Origin: Clostridiales bacterium
GTDB lineage: Bacteria; Bacillota_E; Sulfobacillia; Sulfobacillales; JAIMBI01
NCBI GenBank assembly: GCA_027318915.1
Contig: DAHVOH010000022.1
Span: forward strand, 1 to 45,650
DNA length: 45,650 bases
Reading direction: 5' to 3'
Part shown: positions 39,904 through 45,650 of the stretch, piece by piece
How the letters are laid out: every line of letters begins with the position of its first letter
Position numbering within the stretch: position 1 is the first letter of the stretch
The notes under the pieces: generated by a model
The model's input: only the letters and a program-made list of their open reading frames with translations
What the model was told of the DNA's origin: nothing
The model's database searches: none
Made by a program: the position numbers and the translations under genes

Positions 39904-41751
39904 TCAGAGCCGCAGGCTGACGCGCTGGGTGCGGAGCCACGCATCGCATTGAACCAGATAGGCAAACAGCGCCGGCACGCCCATCATTTGACCGAACCAC
40001 GGCAGATCCCAGCCGCCGGGGTCGGCCTCCAGCAGTTCCCGCACGGCGCGCAGGTTCAGCAACGGCCGGAGCGGAGAGGCCGTATCGTCCAGCACCTCGG
40101 CCAGCCAGTTTCGGAAATAGAGCGCGTAGGCGGGATGATGCGTGGTGGGGTAGGGGGTTTTGACGCGATCGACCACCGGATCGGGCAGCAGGCCGCGGGC
40201 GGCGGCGCGGAGCACGCCTTTGGGCTGGTGGCCCAGGCTTTTCAGTTCCCAGGGGATGTTCCACACATACTCCACCAGCCGATGGTCGCAGAAGGGGACA
40301 CGCACCTCCAGGCCGAACGCCATGCTCATCCGGTCTTTGCGGTCCAGCAAGGTCGGCAGAAAGCGCGTCTGATTGAGGTAGAGCACTTCGCGGATGCGGC
40401 GGGCCCCGTTGGTCTCACCGGCCAGCCGGGGCACTTCGTCCAGCGCTTCGCGATAACGCTGCTCCACATATGCCTGCGGGGCGATGGCGTCAACCAGGTC
40501 CGGCGCTAGAATCCGGAGCCTGTCACCAAGACGCCGCGCCCAGGGGAACGTGTCGGCCGCGAGCGCGTCCGCACGATGGCACCAGGGGTAGCCGCCAAAC
40601 ACTTCATCGGCGGCCTCGCCCGAGAGGGCAACGGTGTGATCCCGTTTGACTTCCCGGCAAAACAGGTAAAGCGAGGTGTCGATGTCGGTCATGCCCGGAA
40701 AATCTCGCGCGGCGAGACTGTCAAGCAGGTGGTCCGCCAAATCCGGGGTGTCCAGCACCACCTCGTGATGGCGGGTGCCGACATGGCCGCTGACCAGGCG
40801 GGCCCAGGGCGCGTCCAGGCTGGTCTGAAACGCGTTGGGCCGGAAGTAGCGCGCCTGATCCACAAAATCCACCGAATACGTGTCGAGGATCTGCCCGCGT
40901 TCTGCCAGCGTTCGCCCGGCCAGAGCCGTGACCAGACTGGAGTCGAGGCCCCCGGACAGAAATGTCGACACACCCACATCGGAGACCAGCTGACGCTCGA
41001 CCGCATCTTCGACCAACCGGCGGACGGCCGCCACCGTGGCCGCGGGGTCGTCTGCGTGGGGACGGGAAACAAGCTGCCAGTAGGCCCGCGTGCGAAGTCC
41101 CCGGCGATCAAAGACCGCGGTCCATCCGGGGCGGACCTCGCGCACACGGCGGTAGATGCCGAAACCCGGCGTGCGGGCGGGGCCCAAGGCGAAAATCTCG
41201 GCCACGCCGTCGCGGTCCACTTCGTGGGGAAGTCCCGGATGCGTCAGCAGCGCCTTGACCTCGGACGCGAACAGCAGGCTGCCGTCGGTCAGCTGCGCAT
41301 AGAACAGCGGTTTGACGCCCAGCCGGTCGCGAACCAGCAGCAGGCGCCCGGCGACCTCATCGTAGAGCGCGTAGGCAAAAATGCCGTTGAAGCGTGCGAC
41401 GCTGTCGTCGCCCCATTCGATATAGCTCTTGAGCACCACTTCCGTGTCCGAGTGCCCAAAGAAACGATGCCCGCGGGCGACCAGCTCACGACGCAGGTCC
41501 TCGGTGTTGTACAGTTCTCCGTTGTAGACCAGAATGAAGCGGCCGCGACCGGACACGGCCTGCATCGGCTGGCGTCCTCCCTCCGGGTCGATGACCACCA
41601 GACGCCGATGCGCGAAGCCGACGTGGGGCTCCAGCCAAAGCCCCCACGCATCCGGGCCGCGACAGGCAATCGCCGCTCCCATCGCCTCCACCACGGCCGC
41701 GGCGTTGTCCAGCGTCTTGGCCCAATTGACCCAGCCGGCAATTCCACACAT
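39904..41751 (-). CDS. asnB: Asparagine synthetase (glutamine-hydrolysing)
   Basis: 615 residues. The start is fixed by the catalytic Cys2 in MCGIAGWVN (ATG 41751), with G-rich sequence upstream; a longer reading to 41799 is excluded because Cys must be residue 2. N-terminal class II glutaminase: 'ACRGPDAWG', 'AHRRLVVIDPEGGRQPM', 'LVYNGELYN' and 'SDTEVVLKSYIEWG'. The synthetase domain has PP-loop 'TFLSGGLDSSLVTALAG', 'VALSGEAADEVFGGYPW' and 'DRKDRMSMAFGLEVRVPFCD'. It makes Asn from Asp, Gln and ATP. Convergent with def (5-base gap), with an AT-rich palindrome upstream at 41781. Confidence 0.95.
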   Translation of the reverse strand: MCGIAGWVNWAKTLDNAAAVVEAMGAAIACRGPDAWGLWLEPHVGFAHRRLVVIDPEGGRQPMQAVSGRGRFILVYNGELYNTEDLRRELVARGHRFFGHSDTEVVLKSYIEWGDDSVARFNGIFAYALYDEVAGRLLLVRDRLGVKPLFYAQLTDGSLLFASEVKALLTHPGLPHEVDRDGVAEIFALGPARTPGFGIYRRVREVRPGWTAVFDRRGLRTRAYWQLVSRPHADDPAATVAAVRRLVEDAVERQLVSDVGVSTFLSGGLDSSLVTALAGRTLAERGQILDTYSVDFVDQARYFRPNAFQTSLDAPWARLVSGHVGTRHHEVVLDTPDLADHLLDSLAARDFPGMTDIDTSLYLFCREVKRDHTVALSGEAADEVFGGYPWCHRADALAADTFPWARRLGDRLRILAPDLVDAIAPQAYVEQRYREALDEVPRLAGETNGARRIREVLYLNQTRFLPTLLDRKDRMSMAFGLEVRVPFCDHRLVEYVWNIPWELKSLGHQPKGVLRAAARGLLPDPVVDRVKTPYPTTHHPAYALYFRNWLAEVLDDTASPLRPLLNLRAVRELLEADPGGWDLPWFGQMMGVPALFAYLVQCDAWLRTQRVSLRL

Positions 41752-41780
41752 GGTTCCGCCCCCCGCGTATTGACGTCGGC

Positions 41781-41791
41781 TATACCGTATA
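41781..41791. promoter_or_regulatory. AT-rich palindrome TATACCGTATA upstream of asnB
   Basis: A perfect 11-base odd palindrome, 30 bases before the asnB start in otherwise very GC-rich DNA. Its core ATACnGTAT recurs at 42607. It may be an operator or contain the asnB -10. Confidence 0.35.
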
Positions 41792-41844
41792 CGCGACACC
41801 CGGGCGGGGTGCGGGGCCGGTAAACATTGCCACGCCGGACGGGC

Positions 41845-42570
41845 CTACGGGGCGAGCACCAATTCCTCGGCGACGGGGCCGTCGCCCGCCAAGAGCCTCA
41901 GCACCGCGCCGGTCACCACCCGGAGCGGGAGCACCGGCGTGGACCCATAGAGGGCCGCCAGCGCGGAGTCGGGGTCATCCAGGTCGGCGCGGCTGCCGAT
42001 GGCCGGGAGATACAGGGTCGATACCCGAACCTCGGGGGACACCTCCTGGCGCAGCAGCTGGCTGAACAAGGCAAGAGCGCCCTTGGCGGTCTGATAAACC
42101 ACCGAGGTGTCGCGGGCCCGGGCCGGATATCCAGGTGCGGCCACTCGTGCGCCGATATTGATGATATGGCCGGGTCGTCCCTCGCGCAGCACCGGAAGGA
42201 GGGCACGCGTGATGAGGGCCGTGCCGGTGACCACGGTGCCGAGGATGCCCGCCACGGCGGCGGCCTCTTGGTCCGCGAGCGGGCCGGCCAGAAATTGGCC
42301 GGCGTTGTTGATGAGGATCTGCGGCCGCACCTCGGCCGCGATCGCGGCGCGCACGTGCTCCACGCCCTCGGGGCTCTGAATGTCGACGGGGCACACCAGC
42401 GCCCGGCGACCCTCCGCCCGGACCCGCGCGGCCGTCTCCTCCAGGGCCGGCCGCCTCCGGGCCAGCAGCACCACATCGGCCCCCTCGCGAGCCAGCGTCA
42501 CCGCCAGGGCGCGCCCGAGCCCGGCACTGGCTCCGGTGACAACGGCCGTGCGCCCGCTCAGCTTCGCCAT
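41845..42570 (-). CDS. Short-chain dehydrogenase/reductase
   Basis: 241 residues; the ATG at 42570 follows AAGGAG. NAD(P) motif 'VVTGASAGLGRALAVTLARE', 'LVCPVDIQ', 'ILINNAGQFLAGP', 'GHIINIGARVAA' and active-site 'YQTAK' (Y-x3-K). The classical Ser about 13 residues before the Tyr is not visible: the 'INISS'-type strand reads INIGA. Catalysis may therefore be weak or use another residue. Substrate unknown. Divergent from a second SDR gene at 42639. Confidence 0.85.
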   Translation of the reverse strand: MAKLSGRTAVVTGASAGLGRALAVTLAREGADVVLLARRRPALEETAARVRAEGRRALVCPVDIQSPEGVEHVRAAIAAEVRPQILINNAGQFLAGPLADQEAAAVAGILGTVVTGTALITRALLPVLREGRPGHIINIGARVAAPGYPARARDTSVVYQTAKGALALFSQLLRQEVSPEVRVSTLYLPAIGSRADLDDPDSALAALYGSTPVLPLRVVTGAVLRLLAGDGPVAEELVLAP

Positions 42571-42606
42571 CGTCCCCACTCCTTCCCCCTGCTTGGTCTT
42601 GCTAGA

Positions 42607-42615
42607 ATACAGTAT
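42607..42615. promoter_or_regulatory. Palindrome ATACAGTAT in the divergent SDR promoter region
   Basis: A 9-base odd palindrome in the 68-base gap between two divergent SDR genes. It shares ATACnGTAT with 41782-41790 upstream of asnB. Adjacent TAGAAT (42603-42608) could be a plus-strand -10. Confidence 0.35.
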
Positions 42616-42638
42616 CGCGCACAGGAGGTGGGAGGCAG

Positions 42639-43568
42639 GTGCAACGGGTCGCCGTGGTGACGGCCGGCTGTCATGGACTGGGTCGGGCCATTGCCGAAAC
42701 GCTGGCCCAGGCGGGGCACCGGGTCGTGGCGACAAGCCGGCGGCCGGACGAAGGCTGCCGGCAATGGGCGAGCGGGCTGGGCGACCGATCGGGTGTGGAG
42801 GTGCGCGTGGAGGCGTGGAGTCCGCATGACCCCGACGACGGCCGGCGGCTCGTGGAGCAGACGCGGGCGGCGTGGGGCGCCGTGGATGTTTTGGTGTGCA
42901 ACGCCGGCCCCTATCATCGGCCGCCGCTGAGCCTGGCCCAAACGCCCGAGGACATCTGGCGCGTCATGTGGGAGGGCAACGTGCTGGGGAGCTTTCGGCT
43001 CGTCCAGGCGGCACTGCCGCTGCTGCGCGCCGGCGGTTTGGGGCGCATCGTCACGCTGGGTTTCGTGGGAGCCGGCCAAGCGTTGGGATGGGCCGAGCAT
43101 GGACCCTATGCCGCGGCCAAGGCGGCGCTGGCGTCCATGACACGCACGCTGGCCCAGGAAGAGCGCCGTTTCGGGATCACGGCCAATATGGTCTGCCCGA
43201 GTGACATCAAGCGCACCGATAAGGAGCGAATCGGCGCTGACGACGCCGGCCGCGTCTTTCCCATCGGCGGCGATGTAGCCCGGCTCATTCGCTATCTAGC
43301 GGCACCGGAGGCTCAATTCGTCACCGGACAGATCTGGGAGACCGCGTTTGCCTGGGGGACCGGGCCGGGGCAGGTCGGGGTGGGGATCTCCCCGCTGAGT
43401 CAGGCGCCGCCGTTGGGCACGCGGCTCTATGTCCCTGCGTGGGAGGAAGTGGCGTGGCTCGCGGAAACCCGGCTCGACCATCGCGGTCTATGGTACCGCA
43501 TGGAGCGGCCATCCACGGGACAGTCGGGCTGGTTCGTGCCGGAGCAGACCGGGCCCGCCGATGCATGA
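42639..43568 (+). CDS. Short-chain dehydrogenase/reductase with C-terminal extension
   Basis: 309 residues, GTG start behind AGGAGGTGGGAGG. Rossmann motif 'VVTAGCHGLGRAIAETLAQA', 'DVLVCNAGPYHRPPL', 'GRIVTLGFVGAG' and active-site 'YAAAK'. The core SDR ends near residue 245 ('QFVTGQIWETAFAWG'). About 60 more residues follow ('YVPAWEEVAWLAETRLDHRG', then 'WYRMERPSTGQSGWFVPEQT'), Trp-rich and of no recognised family. The catalytic Ser position is again unclear. The last codons overlap the next gene's ATG. Confidence 0.85.
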   Translation: MQRVAVVTAGCHGLGRAIAETLAQAGHRVVATSRRPDEGCRQWASGLGDRSGVEVRVEAWSPHDPDDGRRLVEQTRAAWGAVDVLVCNAGPYHRPPLSLAQTPEDIWRVMWEGNVLGSFRLVQAALPLLRAGGLGRIVTLGFVGAGQALGWAEHGPYAAAKAALASMTRTLAQEERRFGITANMVCPSDIKRTDKERIGADDAGRVFPIGGDVARLIRYLAAPEAQFVTGQIWETAFAWGTGPGQVGVGISPLSQAPPLGTRLYVPAWEEVAWLAETRLDHRGLWYRMERPSTGQSGWFVPEQTGPADA

Positions 43569-44160
43569 GGCCGGGGGATTGGGGAGGGAGGCCGCCTGGC
43601 GCCTCCTGGCGGGCGCCGGGGTGGCGGTGGTGACTCACAGGTCGGGAGCCGCCGACGTGGTCGTGGACAGCTGGGACATGGCGCGCCGTCAGGATCCCGG
43701 GGCGTGGCTCACGCTGGTGGCCTCCGAAGCCGCCCGCACGGCGTGGCTGGCGGTGGACTTCGACAACAAGACCGGTGACGGCGCCGTGGGAGCGGCGATT
43801 GTCCGGCTGGCGGGTCAGGTGTTCACGGCGGCCGGGCAAGAGCAGGTGCGAGCGTTCTGGTGGCCGTCGCGGAGCGGGGCGCGATGGCCGGCCGGGGGCG
43901 CCGGCCATGCCTTTTTCTGGCTGCCGGATGAGGATGCGGCGCGAGCCCGGGCGCGGGTGCGGGCGTGGATCGAGCGGGCGCTTGCCCGGCCCCTGCAACG
44001 AATGGCGCGGGGGGAGCGGGCGGCCTCCGGGTTGGACCCGGATCTGCGCATTTTCTTTCCGCCCGATGCGCCCGTCCGGGCCCGACTCTCGCTGTGCGCC
44101 GTCGGCGACACCCTGGAGTTTGCCCGCGTTTGGGCGGATTTCTGCGGCGTCGGGGTCTAA
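43561..44160 (+). CDS. Hypothetical protein
   Basis: 199 residues; the ATG overlaps the SDR stop by 8 bases, which suggests translational coupling. No signal peptide or membrane segment. Notable stretches: 'GAADVVVDSWDMARRQDPGA', 'AWLAVDFDNKTGDGAVGAAI', an Arg/Ala-rich helix (about 124-150), and 'LDPDLRIFFPPDAPVRARLS' near the end. I recognise no family. It is probably functionally tied to the SDR before it. Confidence 0.65.
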   Translation: MHEAGGLGREAAWRLLAGAGVAVVTHRSGAADVVVDSWDMARRQDPGAWLTLVASEAARTAWLAVDFDNKTGDGAVGAAIVRLAGQVFTAAGQEQVRAFWWPSRSGARWPAGGAGHAFFWLPDEDAARARARVRAWIERALARPLQRMARGERAASGLDPDLRIFFPPDAPVRARLSLCAVGDTLEFARVWADFCGVGV

Positions 44161-44224
44161 CGGAAACCGGTCAAAGCCGCTACAATAGCAGGCAACCGGA
44201 TGCTCCCAGGCAGGTGGTGCGGCG

Positions 44225-44509
44225 ATGGAAAGTCCGGGCCTCGTGCTGGCGCTCTCGACTCAGACCACCGATCAACTGGTGGTCGCGGTCGGGTTGGTGC
44301 TGGTGCTGGCTGTGGCGGTGCTGGTGGTGTGGGCGTATCGCACCAACAGCATTAGCGCGCGCCGCCGAGGCAAAGCGCATCGGCGCCCGTGGACCGTGAT
44401 TCGGGGCGGCAACCGGACGCCGCCGGTGCTGAAGGCGCGCCGCAAAAAGGGCCGGCCTCGCCGGTCCGGCCCACCGGGACAAAAGCGGGACAAAAGCGCC
44501 CCGCATTAA
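44225..44509 (+). CDS. Small single-span membrane protein with basic tail
   Basis: 94 residues. One membrane helix (about 18-37, 'LVVAVGLVLVLAVAVLVVWA') is followed by a 55-residue, strongly basic, Arg/Lys/Pro-rich tail that would lie in the cytoplasm and could touch nucleic acid or phospholipid. An AGGTGG site precedes the ATG. Its TAA stop overlaps the TAA stop of the convergent DUF948 gene within TTAA. Confidence 0.6.
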   Translation: MESPGLVLALSTQTTDQLVVAVGLVLVLAVAVLVVWAYRTNSISARRRGKAHRRPWTVIRGGNRTPPVLKARRKKGRPRRSGPPGQKRDKSAPH

Positions 44510-44934
44510 CGACCGTCACCGTCCGCACGAGGCGGCCGACGGCGCCGCCCCAGCGCCTGCCATGCCACAATACCCAATGAGATGCCGGTCGCCCAACGTC
44601 GCCAACGACCGGGGGACGGCGCCTGTTGGGAGGGGCGGGGCGCCCGCCGTCGCCACAGGAGCAGCGCCGACGCGGCGTCCGCCGCCCATCCGGCGTAACG
44701 CGCCCCGGCGCCCAGGCGATCCAAGGTATCCGACACCCGTCCCGCCGCTTCCTGAACGCGGCCCACCGTCGCCTTCAGACTGTCCTTGATCTGATTGAGA
44801 TCGGCGGCCGTCATTTGCTCGAAACGGAGGAACCGGTTCACCATGATGGCCAGCAGCACCAGTGCCGTCACCACCGCCAACGTCAGCACGCCCAGAATGA
44901 TGACGAGGGCCGTGAGTGCTGCGGGCGTTGACAT
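44506..44934 (-). CDS. DUF948-like membrane protein
   Basis: 142 residues; the ATG at 44934 follows AAGGG by 9 bases. An N-terminal membrane helix ('LTALVIILGVLTLAVVTALV') is followed by an amphipathic/coiled region ('LNQIKDSLKATVGRVQEAAG', then 'RVSDTLDRLG'), the DUF948 pattern. A second hydrophobic stretch and an Arg-rich end follow. Function unknown; frequent next to YtxH genes, as here (10-base gap). Probably envelope- or stress-related. Confidence 0.7.
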   Translation of the reverse strand: MSTPAALTALVIILGVLTLAVVTALVLLAIMVNRFLRFEQMTAADLNQIKDSLKATVGRVQEAAGRVSDTLDRLGAGARYAGWAADAASALLLWRRRAPRPSQQAPSPGRWRRWATGISLGIVAWQALGRRRRPPRADGDGR

Positions 44935-44944
44935 CACGCGGCCC

Positions 44945-45235
44945 TTACGACGAGGAGGTGGGCGGGGTGGGGGCATCCAGCACCCCGGCGCCGCCGTGGT
45001 TGTTGACCCGGCTCAGCTCGGTTTCATGCCGAAACAGGGCTGCGCTTTGTTCGCGCACCGTCTTTTGCAAATCGCCGACGGTGTTTTTGATTTGATCCAG
45101 GGAGTCGCGCGCTCGGTTCTTGATGGTCGTCCGCGTGTCTTCGCCCGACGTGGGGGCCAAAAGCACACCGGCCAGAAACCCGATCATGGCACCGATGGCG
45201 ATGCCGCCCAACCTATCCCAGGTTCGATCGTCCAC
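44945..45235 (-). CDS. YtxH-family small membrane protein
   Basis: 96 residues from a GTG at 45235, 8 bases after AGAGGAGG; a longer GTG at 45259 would place that ribosome site inside the gene. One glycine-rich membrane helix 'LGGIAIGAMIGFLAGVLLAP' followed by 'SGEDTRTTIKNRARDSLDQI' is the YtxH signature. The rest is a coiled-coil-like helix. Related to general-stress proteins of Bacillus. Forms a unit with the DUF948 gene. Confidence 0.85.
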   Translation of the reverse strand: MDDRTWDRLGGIAIGAMIGFLAGVLLAPTSGEDTRTTIKNRARDSLDQIKNTVGDLQKTVREQSAALFRHETELSRVNNHGGAGVLDAPTPPTSSS

Positions 45236-45365
45236 GCCTATCGCCTCCTCTGGGTTCACCTTCTACGTTGCCGACCGCCGCTGCCCGCAGGGGGTTGTCC
45301 CGCCGACGCGTGAATCTATTCTCGCACACCGGGGGCAGGACCGAAACCCCCCGGCTCCTCGGCGG

Positions 45366-45394
45366 CTGACAGCGCCGGGCGCGAACGCTATACT
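45366..45394 (+). promoter_or_regulatory. Strong sigma-A-type promoter for the ferredoxin gene
   Basis: CTGACA (45366-45371), 17-base spacer, TATACT (45389-45394): 5 of 6 matches in each box. Leader of about 35 bases to the ATG at 45436. Confidence 0.75.
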
Positions 45395-45435
45395 AGGCGC
45401 GGGATCCGCATCAGCCATCATCGAGGAGGACCGAC

Positions 45436-45650
45436 ATGCCGCACGTCATCACCGGTCGCTGCGCCGAACTCAAGGACCAAAGTTGTGTCGAAGTTTGTCC
45501 CGTGGACTGCATTCACCCGGCCAAGAACATCGACGGATAAGCGGAATTTGAAGCGGCTTCGCAGTTGTACATCGATCCCGACGTGTGCATCGACTGCGGA
45601 GCGTGCGTGCCCGAATGCCCGGTGGAGGCCATCTTCATGGATGACGAGCT
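45436..45650 (+). pseudogene. 7Fe/8Fe-type ferredoxin interrupted by an in-frame TAA (runs off the window)
   Basis: GGAGGA precedes the ATG. The first 34 codons encode 'MPHVITGRCAELKDQSCVEV' and 'CPVDCIHPAKNIDG', the N-terminal cluster motif (C-x7-C-x3-C-x3-CP-like) of FdxA-type ferredoxins. Codon 35 is TAA (45538-45540). The same frame then continues with the normal second half: 'AEFEAASQLYIDPDVCIDCG' and 'ACVPECPVEAIFMDDE', holding C-x2-C-x2-C-x3-CP. The single codon is the only damage visible; GAA or a similar codon would restore the protein. The alternatives are a true nonsense mutation, a base-call error, or expression of a truncated peptide. Role of the intact family: electron carrier, possible partner of the reductase encoded at 16146. 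Confidence 0.8.

Noticed and set aside
40576..41823. 415-codon plus-strand open frame opposite asnB
   Set aside because: asnB is unmistakable on the other strand; the opposite frame has no protein-like features.
45538..45540. Recoded amino acid at the ferredoxin TAA
   Set aside because: TAA is not a known site for pyrrolysine or selenocysteine insertion; mutation or base-call error is simpler.
1..45650. CRISPR arrays, tRNA or rRNA genes
   Set aside because: No regularly spaced direct repeats, no cloverleaf with a GTTCRA-type loop, and no conserved rRNA segments noticed on either strand; a dedicated scan was not possible.

Overview
The window is chromosomal DNA from a GC-rich (about two-thirds G+C by eye), Gram-positive, endospore-forming bacterium. 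The best indicators are a small acid-soluble spore protein gene (12038), a VanW-family protein, an L,D-transpeptidase, the polA-mutM-coaE gene order known from Bacillota, a leucine dehydrogenase, a LipL/LipM-type lipoyl-pathway transferase, YtxH and DUF948 proteins, and heavy use of GTG and TTG starts behind strong GGAGG sites. Together these suggest a deep-branching, possibly thermophilic or acidophilic Bacillota lineage (Sulfobacillus/Thermaerobacter-like). That placement is inference. I see no rRNA, tRNA, CRISPR array or prophage.

Layout. 1-3127: an intact IS630-family element (347-1496) inserted at the stop codon of a leftward L,D-transpeptidase gene. 3362-5509: type I glutamine synthetase and a convergent alpha/beta hydrolase. 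5660-11747: a tightly packed rightward operon, polA, mutM, a small protein, a solute-binding-protein-like gene, coaE and a lytic transglycosylase. 12038-15314: spore SASP with its terminator, VanW protein, EamA-type permease, cob(I)alamin adenosyltransferase and a DUF2203 protein. 15340-20666: HD protein divergent from a ferredoxin-NADP reductase, M61 peptidase, class I aldolase and TPR protein. 20881-23029: lipoprotein, a decayed second IS630 copy and an isoprenylcysteine-methyltransferase-like membrane protein.

23255-30921: F420-ligase-like protein, leucine dehydrogenase, HTH regulator divergent from an acyl-CoA mutase large subunit with an isobutyryl-CoA-mutase signature, a small membrane protein with a very strong terminator, amidohydrolase, a ThyX-family protein and a zinc-ribbon protein. 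31222-37509: a rightward cluster of MoxR-type AAA ATPase, CoxE-like VWA protein, FAD and 2Fe-2S subunits of a molybdenum hydroxylase (no catalytic subunit in the window), KAS III and an S9 peptidase. 37506-45650: lipoyl-pathway transferase, a serine-less alpha/beta hydrolase, peptide deformylase, asparagine synthetase, two divergent SDR enzymes, small membrane proteins and a 7Fe-type ferredoxin carrying an in-frame TAA.

Functional links. The cobalamin adenosyltransferase could supply the cofactor of the acyl-CoA mutase. Leucine dehydrogenase, mutase and KAS III all touch branched-chain acyl-CoA metabolism, although they are not in one operon. The AAA/VWA pair and the FAD/FeS pair match the coxD/coxE and coxM/coxS logic of molybdenum hydroxylase maturation.

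The most unusual signals are translational and architectural: two genes where a GC-rich hairpin lies exactly between a strong Shine-Dalgarno and the start codon (24100-24134 and 16109-16148); a deformylase gene whose ribosome site and conserved N-terminus both point to an ACG start (39299); an IS that landed in a TAG stop codon and regenerated it; and the interrupted ferredoxin. I do not see one large undescribed multi-gene system that I can defend.
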